In this document: in pieces, positions 1 to 8,369 of the stretch
How positions within the stretch are numbered: position 1 is the stretch's first letter
Layout: each line of letters opens with the position of its first letter
Origin: Serinicoccus sediminis
Lineage (GTDB): Bacteria; Actinomycetota; Actinomycetes; Actinomycetales; Dermatophilaceae
Reading direction: 5' to 3'
DNA length: 64,000 bases
NCBI RefSeq assembly: GCF_004153545.1
Contig: NZ_SDVA01000008.1
Coordinates: 62,001-126,000 of the forward strand
The notes under the pieces: generated by a model
Seen by the model: the letters and a program-made list of their open reading frames with translations, nothing else
Database searches by the model: none
What the model was told of the DNA's origin: nothing
Position numbers and translations under genes: made by a program

Positions 1-753
1 GGACGCGTAGGTGACCATGATGCCGAAGGCGATGGACAGGCTGAAGAAGATCTGGCTGTAGGCGGCGATCCACACGCCGGGGTCGGCCAGCGCCGCCCAG
101 TCGGGGGTGAAGAGGGCGTTCAGCCCGTCGGCGGCGCCCGGCAGGGTCAGCGCCCGCGCCACCAGACCCACGAAGGCCACGACGAGCAGCGGGATGAAGA
201 CGACGTTGACCCGCTGGACCCCCCTGCTCACCCCCAGGGCGATGATGGCCAGCACGACGACCCACACGAGCACGAGCGGCACCGCCACCCCGGGCACCAG
301 GGTGGTCGAGACCTCCGGGTCGCCCACCTGCAGGTACTCCCCGGTGAAGAAGACGGCCGTGTCCTCGCCCCAGCGCAGGTCGAAGGCGAAGACGAAGTAG
401 CTGAGCGACCAGGCGATGACCGCCGCGTAGTAGACCGCGATGACGAAGCTGAGCACGATCTGGAACCACCCGAGCGCCTCCGCCGGCCGGGCCATCCGAC
501 GGTACGACAGCGGTGCCGCCCCGCGGTAGCGGTGCCCGATGGCGTAGTCCAGGAAGAGGATGGGGATGCCGGCGGTCAGCAGCGCCACGAGGTAGGGGAT
601 GAGGAAGGCGCCGCCGCCGCTCTCGTACGCCACCCCGGGGAAGCGCCAGATGTTGCCGAGACCGACGGCCGACCCGACGGCCGCCAGGATGAAGCCGGTC
701 GAGCTGGTCCACGTCTCACGTTCCGGTGCCGCCGCGGCGGATCCTCCGGCCAT
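1..753 (-). CDS. Sodium:neurotransmitter symporter family transporter (3' end outside window)
   Basis: This reading frame is open from an ATG at 753 to the window edge, so the C-terminal part is missing and 251 residues are visible. Near the N-terminus (about residues 12-40) it has the NSS-family signature: a Thr-Gly-Phe-Ile-Leu-Ala-Ala-Val-Gly-Ser-Ala-Val-Gly-Leu-Gly-Asn stretch followed by IWRFP. In LeuT-type transporters this is the broken first membrane helix that binds sodium and substrate. Several further hydrophobic helices follow. The family imports amino acids or related solutes with sodium at the cytoplasmic membrane; the substrate cannot be read from the sequence. A GAGGAG ribosome-binding site precedes the ATG. 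The gene lies downstream of aroQ on the same strand with 43 bases between them, so co-transcription is possible. Confidence 0.9.
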   Translation of the reverse strand, partial: MAGGSAAAAPERETWTSSTGFILAAVGSAVGLGNIWRFPGVAYESGGGAFLIPYLVALLTAGIPILFLDYAIGHRYRGAAPLSYRRMARPAEALGWFQIVLSFVIAVYYAAVIAWSLSYFVFAFDLRWGEDTAVFFTGEYLQVGDPEVSTTLVPGVAVPLVLVWVVVLAIIALGVSRGVQRVNVVFIPLLVVAFVGLVARALTLPGAADGLNALFTPDWAALADPGVWIAAYSQIFFSLSIAFGIMVTYAS

Positions 754-796
754 GCCGTCTCCTCGTCGTCGGTGTCGTCGTGGTGCGGGCGGGTCG

Positions 797-1240
797 TCAG
801 CCGTCGGTCGAGGCCAGGTGGTCCACGGCGTAGCCGTAACCGCGCACCCCCGCACCGGCGATGACGGCCTCGGCCACGGGGGAGATGTAGGAGGTGTGCC
901 GGAACGGCTCGCGGGAGTGCGGGTTCGACAGGTGGACCTCGACGACACGCGCCCCGGTGGCCTTGACGGCGTCCAGCAGCGCGACCGAGGTATGCGTGTA
1001 GGCGGCGGCGTTGAGGACCACCCCGACGACCTCCGGGTCGGCGCCGGCCTCCTGCAGCGCGGTGACCAGCTCGCCCTCGTGGTTCGTCTGCCGGCACGTC
1101 ACCTCGAGCCCGTGGGCGGCGGCCCGCTCGGCGCACAGTGCCTCGAGGTCGGCGAGGGTGGCGGTGCCGTAGAGGTGCGGCTCGCGGGTGCCGAGCAGGT
1201 TGAGGTTGGGTCCGTTGAGGACGACGATGCGCCGCGCCAT
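797..1240 (-). CDS. aroQ: Type II 3-dehydroquinate dehydratase
   Basis: The enzyme converts 3-dehydroquinate to 3-dehydroshikimate in the shikimate pathway. The 147-residue protein opens with MARRIVVLNGPNLNLLG, the hallmark N-terminus of the type II family. It has the TRE...YG loop (R19, Y24) carrying the catalytic tyrosine and arginine, the NHEGEL segment, LNAAAYTHTS, and the EVHLSNPHSREPFRH lid and substrate-binding region. A start farther upstream would add 11 residues that do not resemble the family, so the ATG at 1240 is preferred; 147 residues is the normal length (about 145-150). I see no strong ribosome-binding site. A DUF429 gene diverges from it across 53 bases. Confidence 0.95.
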   Translation of the reverse strand: MARRIVVLNGPNLNLLGTREPHLYGTATLADLEALCAERAAAHGLEVTCRQTNHEGELVTALQEAGADPEVVGVVLNAAAYTHTSVALLDAVKATGARVVEVHLSNPHSREPFRHTSYISPVAEAVIAGAGVRGYGYAVDHLASTDG

Positions 1241-1281
1241 GGGGCCTACGCTCTCACACCACCGCGCCGCCACCGAGCAAC

Positions 1282-1293
1282 TAGTCTGCCGTC
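1282..1293 (+). promoter_or_regulatory. -10-like element for a leaderless start
   Basis: TAGTCT at 1282-1287 fits the actinobacterial TAnnnT -10 pattern and lies exactly six bases before the ATG at 1294. No ribosome-binding site is present. Transcription would begin at or next to the A of the ATG, giving a leaderless mRNA. I see no clear -35 element, which is common for such promoters. Confidence 0.45.
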
Positions 1294-2040
1294 ATGGTCC
1301 CGGGAGAGCCCAGCAGCCCCGCCGGGCCCGCGAGCCGTCCTCAGGCGCCCGGACCGGCGCGCGGGGTCGTCGGCGTGGACGCGTGCCGGGCCGGCTGGGT
1401 CGGGGCGTTCCTGCCGCCGCAGGGCCGGGGCCCGGCGCGGGTGGTCGTGGCACCGACGGTAGCGCTCCTGCTGCAGCTCGGCGAGGACGTCGCGGTGGTC
1501 GGCGTGGACATCCCCATCGGGCTGCCGGACCGAACCCGGCGGCAGGCGGACGTGCGGACCCGCCGGTTGCTGGGAGGTGCCAAGGCCTCCTCGGTCTTCA
1601 CCACCCCGACCCGGGCCGCGCTGGAGGAGGCCGACTACGCCGTGGCCAACCTCCGCAACCGGGAGCGCGCCGGGATGGGCCTGTCCCGGCAGGCGCACGC
1701 CCTGCGCGCCAGCGTCCTGGAGGTGGACGCCTGGGTCCGGGCCGGGCCCCCCTGCCCGGTCCACGAGGTGCATCCGGAGGCGAGCTTCGCCCTCATGACC
1801 GGGGCGACGCTCACGACGCGCAAGCGCACCCCCGAGGGTGCCCGCGAGCGGCGCGCCGCGCTCGCGTCGGTCGGCATCGAGGCCCCGGACGCCCCGCCGC
1901 GGGGCGCGGGCCTGGACGACCTCCTCGACGCCTGCGCCGCGGCCTGGAGCGCCCACCGGGTCCGCCACGGCCGGGCGCTCACCCTCCCCGAGGAGCCCGA
2001 GGTGTTCGCCGACGGCATCCCCGCGGCCATCCACGTCTGA
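1294..2040 (+). CDS. DUF429 family protein
   Basis: The 248-residue protein matches the DUF429 family, predicted RNase H-fold proteins of unknown function sometimes annotated as putative nucleases. After a Pro/Ala/Gly-rich N-terminal stretch of about 22 residues, the fold starts at VVGVDACRAGWVGA. Acidic residues in GVDACRAGW and GVDIPIGLPD are where an RNase H-like metal site would lie. The VHPEASF and GLDDLLDACAAAWSA segments are also typical. The start lacks a ribosome-binding site but has a -10-like TAGTCT six bases upstream. An aldehyde dehydrogenase follows 69 bases downstream on the same strand. Confidence 0.85.
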   Translation: MVPGEPSSPAGPASRPQAPGPARGVVGVDACRAGWVGAFLPPQGRGPARVVVAPTVALLLQLGEDVAVVGVDIPIGLPDRTRRQADVRTRRLLGGAKASSVFTTPTRAALEEADYAVANLRNRERAGMGLSRQAHALRASVLEVDAWVRAGPPCPVHEVHPEASFALMTGATLTTRKRTPEGARERRAALASVGIEAPDAPPRGAGLDDLLDACAAAWSAHRVRHGRALTLPEEPEVFADGIPAAIHV

Positions 2041-2109
2041 CCACCGCCCGACCAGAGACCGAGCACGACCCCTGCAGACCCACCGCCGGACCACCACCGA
2101 GGAGCCGAG

Positions 2110-3597
2110 ATGAGCACCCACACCGTCCCCACCGCCGAGGCGAGCCGGCCCACGGCATACCGGATGCTCGTCGGCGGCGAGTGGGTCGAGGCCGCCGACG
2201 GACGGACCCTGGAGGTCATCACCCCGATCGACCGCCACCGGGTCATCGCGACCACGCCCCGGGCCGCAGCGGAGGACGTCGACCGCGCCGTGGCCGCGGC
2301 CCGGCGGGCGCAGCCGGGCTGGGCGGCACTGCCCTTCACCGAGCGGCAGCGCGCCCTGCTCCGGATCGCCGACGACCTGGAGGACGCGGTCGAGGACCTC
2401 GCCGCGCTGACCGCGCTGGACACCGGCAACGCGCTGCGCACCCAGGCGCGTCCCGAGGCGCTGCTGCTGGCCTCCGCCTTCCGCTACTTCGCCGGGCTCG
2501 CCGGCGAGCTCAAGGGGGTCACCCTGCCGAGCGGCACCGACGCCCTCTCGCTGACCCGTCGGGTGCCGGTCGGGGTCGTGGCCGGCATCCTGCCGTGGAA
2601 CAGCCCGCTCATGATCGCCGCCTTCAAGCTGCCGGCGGCCCTGGTCAGCGGCAACGCGATGATCCTCAAGGCCGCCGAGGACGCCCCCACGACGATCCTG
2701 GAGCTGGCGCGCGTCTGCGAGCGGCACCTGCCCCCGGGGGTCCTGGGGGTGCTCACCGGCTACGGCCCGGAGGTCGGCCAGGCGCTCGTGGAGCACCGCG
2801 GGGTGGACAAGGTGTCCTTCACCGGGTCGACCGCGACCGGGTCCGGCGTGGCGGCCGCCGCGGGGGAGCGGCTGGCGCACGTCAGCCTCGAGCTGGGTGG
2901 CAAGAGCCCGTGCATCGTCTTCCCCGACTCCGACACCGACGAGGTGGTCGAGCAGGTGCTGCTGGCGACCCGCTTCGCCCGCCAGGGGCAGAGCTGCACC
3001 TCCGGGTCCCGGCTGTTCCTGCACGAGTCCGTCCACGACAGCTTCCTCGACCGGCTGGTGGACCGGGTCCGCGGGCTGCGGGTCGGCGACCCGCGGGAGG
3101 AGGCCACCGACATCGGGTGCATCATCAACCAGCGTCAGTGGGACCGGGTTCAGGGCTACGTCGACGACGCGCTGGCCACCGACGGCATCCGGGTGGCCTA
3201 CGACGGGCGCGACGCGCTGACCGTCGGCGAGCCCGGGTTCTACCACGCCCCGATGATCCTCAGCCAGGTCGACAACGGGTGGCGGATCGCCCGGGAGGAG
3301 ATCTTCGGCCCGGTCCTGTCGGTCATCCCCTGGCGGGACGAGGACGAGGTGGTGGCCATGGCCAACGACAGCCACTACGGGCTGGCCGCGTTCGTCTTCG
3401 CCCATGACCTCGGTATGGCGTTGCGCACCGCCCAGCGGGTCGAGTCCGGGTGGGTGCAGGTCAACCAGGGGGGCGGTCAGCAGGTGGGTCAGTCCTACGG
3501 CGGGATGAAGGCCAGCGGCCAGGGCCGGGAGTTCTCCCTGGAGGGCATGCTCGAGGGCTTCACCCAGATCCAGCAGATCAACGTGCGGCTCACCTGA
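2110..3597 (+). CDS. NAD(P)-dependent aldehyde dehydrogenase
   Basis: This 495-residue protein belongs to the aldehyde dehydrogenase superfamily, which oxidises aldehydes to carboxylates using NAD(P)+. Family signatures are PWNSPLM with the oxyanion asparagine, VSFTGST in the cofactor-binding loop, the general base E261 in LELGGKSP, the catalytic cysteine C296 in GQSCTSG, and EEIFGPV near residue 400. Length is standard. It resembles betaine-aldehyde/4-aminobutyraldehyde-type dehydrogenases more than methylmalonate-semialdehyde types, but the natural aldehyde cannot be fixed from sequence. The ATG at 2110 follows GAGGAGCCGAG, a good ribosome-binding site. The beta-glucoside operon promoter begins about 50 bases after the stop. 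Confidence 0.93.
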   Translation: MSTHTVPTAEASRPTAYRMLVGGEWVEAADGRTLEVITPIDRHRVIATTPRAAAEDVDRAVAAARRAQPGWAALPFTERQRALLRIADDLEDAVEDLAALTALDTGNALRTQARPEALLLASAFRYFAGLAGELKGVTLPSGTDALSLTRRVPVGVVAGILPWNSPLMIAAFKLPAALVSGNAMILKAAEDAPTTILELARVCERHLPPGVLGVLTGYGPEVGQALVEHRGVDKVSFTGSTATGSGVAAAAGERLAHVSLELGGKSPCIVFPDSDTDEVVEQVLLATRFARQGQSCTSGSRLFLHESVHDSFLDRLVDRVRGLRVGDPREEATDIGCIINQRQWDRVQGYVDDALATDGIRVAYDGRDALTVGEPGFYHAPMILSQVDNGWRIAREEIFGPVLSVIPWRDEDEVVAMANDSHYGLAAFVFAHDLGMALRTAQRVESGWVQVNQGGGQQVGQSYGGMKASGQGREFSLEGMLEGFTQIQQINVRLT

Positions 3598-3649
3598 GCC
3601 TCCCTCCCACGGGGCAGGTCACGGAGCCGTCTCGACCGCGAGCAGAACC

Positions 3650-3696
3650 TTGACAGCCGCTCCGCTGGCGTGCACAGTACGTGAGAGCGCTCTCAC
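3650..3696 (+). promoter_or_regulatory. Promoter with palindromic LacI-type operator for the beta-glucoside operon
   Basis: TTGACA (3650-3655) is a perfect -35 element. CACAGT at 3673-3678 is a plausible -10 with a 17-base spacer. Directly downstream lies the perfect palindrome GTGAGAGCGCTCTCAC at 3681-3696, covering the expected transcription start. Its core TGAGAGCGCTCTCA differs from the Streptomyces CebR box TGGGAGCGCTCCCA at one symmetric position. The operon encodes a LacI-family regulator at its end, the likely ligand-responsive repressor of this site. Confidence 0.8.
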
Positions 3697-3731
3697 GACG
3701 CGGTGCGGAGCGCCCCACCAAAGGAGTTGGC

Positions 3732-5027
3732 ATGCACAGCACGCGACGCAGGATGCTTCTCGCCACCACCGCCGCCGCCACCCTGGCGCTCGGCGCGTGC
3801 GGCGGGGGCAGCGACGAGAACGGCGGCGGCGACGGCGAGGCCGGCGACGGGGGCGGGGACATCACCCTCTCGGTCGCCACCTTCAACGAGTTCGGCTACG
3901 AGGACCTCCTCACCGAGTACGAGGAGCAGAACCCCGGGGTCACCGTCGAGCACATCAAGGCCGACACGGCCGACAACGCGCGGGCGGCCCTGCGCAACAG
4001 CCTCGGTGCCGACTCCGGCGCCGCGGACGTCGAGGCCATCGAGGTCGACTGGGTCACCGAGTTCCAGCAGTACCCCGACAAGTTCGTCGACCTGTCCTCG
4101 GAGGAGGTCGAGGGCCGGTGGCTGGACTGGAAGACGGAGGCCGTCACCCTCGAGGACGGGATGCTCCTCGGCTACGGCACCGACATCGGCCCCGAGGCGG
4201 TCTGCTACCGCGCCGACCTCTTCGAGCAGGCCGGGATGCCCACCGACCGCGAGGAGGTGGCCGAGCTGCTCGAGGGCGACTGGGACACCTACTTCGAGGT
4301 CGGCCAGCAGTTCGTCGACGAGACGGGCATCCCGTGGTACGACTCCGCGGGGGCGCTCTGGCAGGGGATGATCAACCAGGTCGAGCAGCCGTACGAGACC
4401 CCGGAGGGCGAGATCATCGCGCTCGACAACCCGGAGGTGCGCGAGCTCTACGACCAGGTCCTCGCCGCCTCGGTGGACGACGGCCTGTCCGCCGGCCTGG
4501 GCCAGTGGAGCGCCGACTGGGCCTCGGCCTTCCAGGGCGAGGAGTTCGCGACGATGCTCTGCCCGGCCTGGATGATGGGCGTCATCGAGGGCAACGCCGA
4601 GGGTGTCGAGGGCTGGGACGTCGCCAACGTCTTCCCCGGCGGTGGCGGCAACTGGGGCGGGTCCTACCTCACCGTCCCCGCCCAGGGCGACCACGTCGAG
4701 GAGGCCACGAAGCTCGCCGCCTGGCTCACGGCGCCGGAGCAGCAGATCAAGGCCTTCGAGGCCAAGGGCACCTTCCCCAGCCAGCAGGGGGCGCTGGACT
4801 CGGACACCCTGGCGGAGTCGAGCAACGCCTTCTTCAACGACGCGCCGACCGGGCAGATATTCGCCGAGCGCGCCGAGGCGGTGACCGTGACGCCGTTCAA
4901 GGGGCCGAGGTACTTCGAGATCAACACCGCCATGGCCGACGCCATCACCCGCGTCGACGTCGACAAGACGGACGACCCGGACAGCAGCTGGGACAAGTTC
5001 GCGGCTGCCGTCGAGGAGCTCCGCTGA
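3732..5027 (+). CDS. Sugar ABC transporter substrate-binding lipoprotein (CebE-like)
   Basis: This is an extracellular solute-binding protein (family 1) of an ABC sugar importer. It has an Arg-rich N-terminus, a hydrophobic stretch and a lipobox ending LALGAC, so the mature lipoprotein should start at C23. A Gly/Asp/Glu-rich linker follows before the binding domain, which starts at about residue 50 (ITLSVATFNEFGY). The ATG at 3732 is chosen because AAGGAG lies ten bases upstream and the lipobox spacing is right; upstream in-frame ATGs fall inside the promoter/operator. Length (431 residues) is typical. It heads an operon with two permeases and a GH1 beta-glucosidase, which points to beta-glucosides such as cellobiose as ligand. 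Confidence 0.92.
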   Translation: MHSTRRRMLLATTAAATLALGACGGGSDENGGGDGEAGDGGGDITLSVATFNEFGYEDLLTEYEEQNPGVTVEHIKADTADNARAALRNSLGADSGAADVEAIEVDWVTEFQQYPDKFVDLSSEEVEGRWLDWKTEAVTLEDGMLLGYGTDIGPEAVCYRADLFEQAGMPTDREEVAELLEGDWDTYFEVGQQFVDETGIPWYDSAGALWQGMINQVEQPYETPEGEIIALDNPEVRELYDQVLAASVDDGLSAGLGQWSADWASAFQGEEFATMLCPAWMMGVIEGNAEGVEGWDVANVFPGGGGNWGGSYLTVPAQGDHVEEATKLAAWLTAPEQQIKAFEAKGTFPSQQGALDSDTLAESSNAFFNDAPTGQIFAERAEAVTVTPFKGPRYFEINTAMADAITRVDVDKTDDPDSSWDKFAAAVEELR

Positions 5028-5028
5028 C

Positions 5029-6015
5029 ATGACGGTCACCACTCCCACGCCGGCCCCGGCCCCGGCCCCGGCGCCGGCCCCCGTCGCCGACCGCCCGGGC
5101 CGGCGCGGGGGCGGCACCGGCCGGTGGGGGCGGTGGGACCACCGGGTCTCGCCCTACCTCTACATCGCCCCGTTCTTCCTCCTGTTCTTCGTCACCGGCC
5201 TCTTCCCGCTGGTCTACACCGGCTGGGTGGCGGTCCACGACTGGGACCAGATCATGGGCCAGGGCGAGTTCGTCGGGGCGGAGAACTTCGTCAGCGTCCT
5301 CACCAGCGACGACTTCTGGCGGGCCCTGGTCAACACGGTGAGCATCTTCGTGCTGTCCTCGGTCCCCCAGGTCCTCGCCGCCCTGGCCATCGCCGGCCTG
5401 CTCGACCACCATCTCCGGGCCGCGACCTTCTGGCGGATGGGCGTGCTGCTGCCCTACGTCGTCGCGCCGGTCGCGGTCGCGCTCATCTTCTCCAACCTCT
5501 TCGCCGACCGGTTCGGGCTCATCAACGCCCTGCTGGACACGGTGGGCATGGAGCCGGTCCGCTGGCACTCGGACCGGCTGGCCAGCCACGTCGCCATCGC
5601 GACCATGGTCAACTTCCGCTGGACCGGCTACAACGCCCTCATCCTGCTGGCGGCCATGCAGGCCATCCCGCGGGACCTCTACGAGGCGGCCGCGATCGAC
5701 GGGGCCAGCAGCCTGCGCCGCTTCGTCTCGATCACCGTGCCGCTGCTGCGGCCGACGATGATCTTCGTCATCATCACGTCCACCATCGGGGGCCTGCAGA
5801 TCTTCGACGAGCCGAAGATGTACGACCAGTTCGGCCGCGGCGGCGCCGACGGCCAGTGGCAGACCCTGACCCTCTACCTCTACGAGCTGGGATGGACCCG
5901 CGCCGACTTCGGTCGCGCCTCGGCCGTGGCGGTGCTGCTGTTCCTGCTCATCGTCGTGATCGGGGTCGTCAACTTCGTCATCAGCCGCCGGATCGCGAGC
6001 GAGGAGAGCCGATGA
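5029..6015 (+). CDS. Sugar ABC transporter permease, MalF type (CebF-like)
   Basis: This 328-residue inner-membrane permease has six predicted helices after a Pro/Ala/Thr-rich cytoplasmic N-terminus encoded by a short CCGGCC repeat. The EAA loop that contacts the ATPase is visible as YEAAAIDGASSLRRF near residue 225. It starts one base after the binding-protein stop, so translation is likely coupled. It should pair with the next gene to form the channel. No ATP-binding gene lies in the operon, so a shared MsiK-type ATPase encoded elsewhere is expected. Confidence 0.92.
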   Translation: MTVTTPTPAPAPAPAPAPVADRPGRRGGGTGRWGRWDHRVSPYLYIAPFFLLFFVTGLFPLVYTGWVAVHDWDQIMGQGEFVGAENFVSVLTSDDFWRALVNTVSIFVLSSVPQVLAALAIAGLLDHHLRAATFWRMGVLLPYVVAPVAVALIFSNLFADRFGLINALLDTVGMEPVRWHSDRLASHVAIATMVNFRWTGYNALILLAAMQAIPRDLYEAAAIDGASSLRRFVSITVPLLRPTMIFVIITSTIGGLQIFDEPKMYDQFGRGGADGQWQTLTLYLYELGWTRADFGRASAVAVLLFLLIVVIGVVNFVISRRIASEESR

Positions 6016-6911
6016 GCACCACCCCCGTCCCGGCACCACCCGACACCACGTCCCCGGGCCCGGCCGTCCGGTCCTCCGGTCGGCGTCGCCGCTCCGGCGA
6101 CCGCCCCTCCTGGGTCGTGTACGGACTGCTCGCCGCCGTCGTGGCCGGGAGCATGTTCCCGCTGTGGTGGTCCTTCGTCATCGCCAGCCACGACTCGACG
6201 GTGCTCACCCGGACCCCCTTCCCGCTGCTGCCGGGAGGCAACTTCCTGCGCAACGCGGCCAGCGTCTTCGACACCGTCGAGTTCTGGCGGGCGACGGTCA
6301 ACTCGATCATCGTCTCGACCACGGTGTCCGCCTCGGTCGTCTTCTTCTCGACCCTGGCGGGGTATGCCTTCGCCAAGCTGCGGTTCCGCGGCGCCGGGCC
6401 GCTGCTCGTCTTCGTCGTCGCCACCATGGCGGTCCCGACCCAGCTCGGTGTCGTGCCGCTCTACCAGGTGATGGCCGAGCTGGGCTGGACCGGTGAGCTC
6501 ACCGCGGTCATCGTGCCCGGCCTGGTCACCGCGTTCGGCGTGTTCTGGATGACGCAGTACCTCCGCCAGGCCGTGCCGACCGAGCTCATCGAGGCGGCCC
6601 GGGTGGACGGCGCCAGCATGTTCCGCACCTTCTGGCACGTCGGCGTGCCGGCGGCCCGCCCGGCCGCGGCCATGCTGGGCCTGTTCACCTTCGTGGCGAC
6701 CTGGACCAACTTCTTCTGGCCCTTCATCGTCCTGGGCCCCTCGAACCCGACCCTCCCGGTCGCGCTGCAGCAGCTGCAGGCCGCGCACTACGTGGACTAC
6801 TCGCTGGTCCTCGCGGGAGCGGTGCTCGCTACGGTGCCCCTGCTCATCCTCTTCGTCCTCGCCGGGCGCCAGCTGGTCTCCGGCATCATGCAAGGAGCCG
6901 TCAAGCAATGA
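6012..6911 (+). CDS. Sugar ABC transporter permease, MalG type (CebG-like)
   Basis: The protein has 299 residues, with an Arg-rich cytoplasmic N-terminus of about 35 residues and six predicted membrane helices. The EAA loop reads IEAARVDGASMFRTF near residue 195. The start is the ATG of an ATGA overlap with the preceding permease stop (6012-6015); the same frame is open further upstream but that part overlaps the first permease and is not coding. A second ATGA overlap couples it to the beta-glucosidase gene. It forms the second half of the membrane channel of this importer. Confidence 0.92.
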   Translation: MSTTPVPAPPDTTSPGPAVRSSGRRRRSGDRPSWVVYGLLAAVVAGSMFPLWWSFVIASHDSTVLTRTPFPLLPGGNFLRNAASVFDTVEFWRATVNSIIVSTTVSASVVFFSTLAGYAFAKLRFRGAGPLLVFVVATMAVPTQLGVVPLYQVMAELGWTGELTAVIVPGLVTAFGVFWMTQYLRQAVPTELIEAARVDGASMFRTFWHVGVPAARPAAAMLGLFTFVATWTNFFWPFIVLGPSNPTLPVALQQLQAAHYVDYSLVLAGAVLATVPLLILFVLAGRQLVSGIMQGAVKQ

Positions 6912-8320
6912 CCACACCGATCACCTTCCCGTCCGGCTTCCTTCTCGGGTCGGCCACGGCCGCCTACCAGGTCGAGGGTGCCGCCCACGAGGACGGCCGG
7001 GGCGACTGCATCTGGGACACGTTCTCGGCGACGCCGGGCGCGGTGGTCCACGGGCACACCGGCGCGGTGGCGTGCGACCACTACCACCGGATGCCGCAGG
7101 ACGTGGCCCTCATGCGGTCCCTCAACCTCGGCGCCTACCGCTTCTCGGTGTCCTGGGCGCGGGTCTGCCCGGACGGCCGCACGGTGAACGAGAAGGGGCT
7201 GGACTTCTACTCCCGGCTGGTCGACGAGCTGCTGGCCGCCGACATCGTCCCGTGGGTGACGCTCTACCACTGGGACCTGCCGCAGGCCCTCGAGGAGGCC
7301 GGCGGCTGGCCCGCGCGGGGCGTCGTCGACCGGTTCGTCGACTACGCGCTCGCCGTGCACGAGCGGCTGGGTGACCGGGTGCGCCAGCTGACCACCCTGA
7401 ACGAGCCGTGGTGCTCGGCCTTCCTCGGGTATGCCGCGGGCGTGCACGCCCCGGGCCGGACCGACCCGCAGGACGGCCTCCGCGCCGCGCACCACCTGCT
7501 GCTCGCACACGGCCGTGCGGTGCAGGCGCTGCGCCAGCGGGACCCCGACCTGGAGCTCGGGCTGACGCTCAACTTCACCGAGATGCAACCGCAGGATCCC
7601 GCCTCGGCCGGTGACCGGGACGCCGCGCGCCGGCTCGACGGTCTGGCCAACCGCTTCTTCGTGGAGCCGCTGACCCGCGGCGCCTACCCCGAGGACGTGC
7701 TCGAGGACCTGGGCGAGCTCTGGCCGCAGGACCTGGTGCACGACGGCGACCTGGCCGACATCTCGACCCCGATCGACGTCCTCGGCGTCAACTTCTACAC
7801 CGGGTCCATGGTCACCGGCCCGGACCCGGAGGCGGCGCCGGAGGCCGCCCGGCAGGCCCGCGCCTACGACGCGCCCTCGCCCAACGTGGGGTCCGAGCAC
7901 GTGGTCGTGGTGCGCCGCGGCACCCCCGTCACCGACATGGGGTGGGAGATCCGGCCGCAGGCCCTGCGTGACCTGCTGCTGTGGTTGCAGCGTGACCACA
8001 CCGGCCCGGCCGGCACCCGGCTCTACGTGACCGAGAACGGCGCCGCGATGCCGGACGACCCGGACGGGACCGGGTTCGTCGACGACCAGGACCGCGTCGC
8101 CTACCTGGACGGCCACCTGCGCGCCGTCCACGAGGCCATCGAGGGCGGCGCCGACGTCCGGGGCTACTTCGTGTGGTCGCTCATGGACAACTACGAGTGG
8201 GCCTACGGCTACACCAGGCGCTTCGGGATCGTCCGGGTGGACTACGACACCCAGGAGCGCACGCCGAAGGCCAGTGCCCGCTGGTTCGCCGACGTGGCAG
8301 GATCTGGGGCCATCGGCTAG
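6908..8320 (+). CDS. GH1 beta-glucosidase
   Basis: This family 1 glycoside hydrolase of 470 residues hydrolyses terminal beta-glucosides such as cellobiose. The acid/base glutamate is E166 in TLNEPW and the nucleophile is E376 in VTENGA. The N-terminal FLLGSATAAYQVEG and the WSLMDNYEWAYGY motif that shapes the sugar-binding site are both present. There is no signal peptide, so the enzyme is cytoplasmic and acts on sugar imported by the three preceding gene products. It starts in an ATGA overlap with the upstream permease, so it is the fourth gene of the operon. Confidence 0.95.
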   Translation: MTTPITFPSGFLLGSATAAYQVEGAAHEDGRGDCIWDTFSATPGAVVHGHTGAVACDHYHRMPQDVALMRSLNLGAYRFSVSWARVCPDGRTVNEKGLDFYSRLVDELLAADIVPWVTLYHWDLPQALEEAGGWPARGVVDRFVDYALAVHERLGDRVRQLTTLNEPWCSAFLGYAAGVHAPGRTDPQDGLRAAHHLLLAHGRAVQALRQRDPDLELGLTLNFTEMQPQDPASAGDRDAARRLDGLANRFFVEPLTRGAYPEDVLEDLGELWPQDLVHDGDLADISTPIDVLGVNFYTGSMVTGPDPEAAPEAARQARAYDAPSPNVGSEHVVVVRRGTPVTDMGWEIRPQALRDLLLWLQRDHTGPAGTRLYVTENGAAMPDDPDGTGFVDDQDRVAYLDGHLRAVHEAIEGGADVRGYFVWSLMDNYEWAYGYTRRFGIVRVDYDTQERTPKASARWFADVAGSGAIG

Positions 8321-8369
8321 CCAGGGAGGAACCCATGCCAGCAGCGGCGTCAGCGCGAGGACCACGCCG

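Noticed and set aside
1188-3407. A 739-codon plus-strand frame overlapping aroQ, the DUF429 gene and the aldehyde dehydrogenase.
   Set aside because: It is a shifted frame of the two real plus-strand genes, with repeated Arg-Arg-Gly-Pro composition and no recognisable motif.
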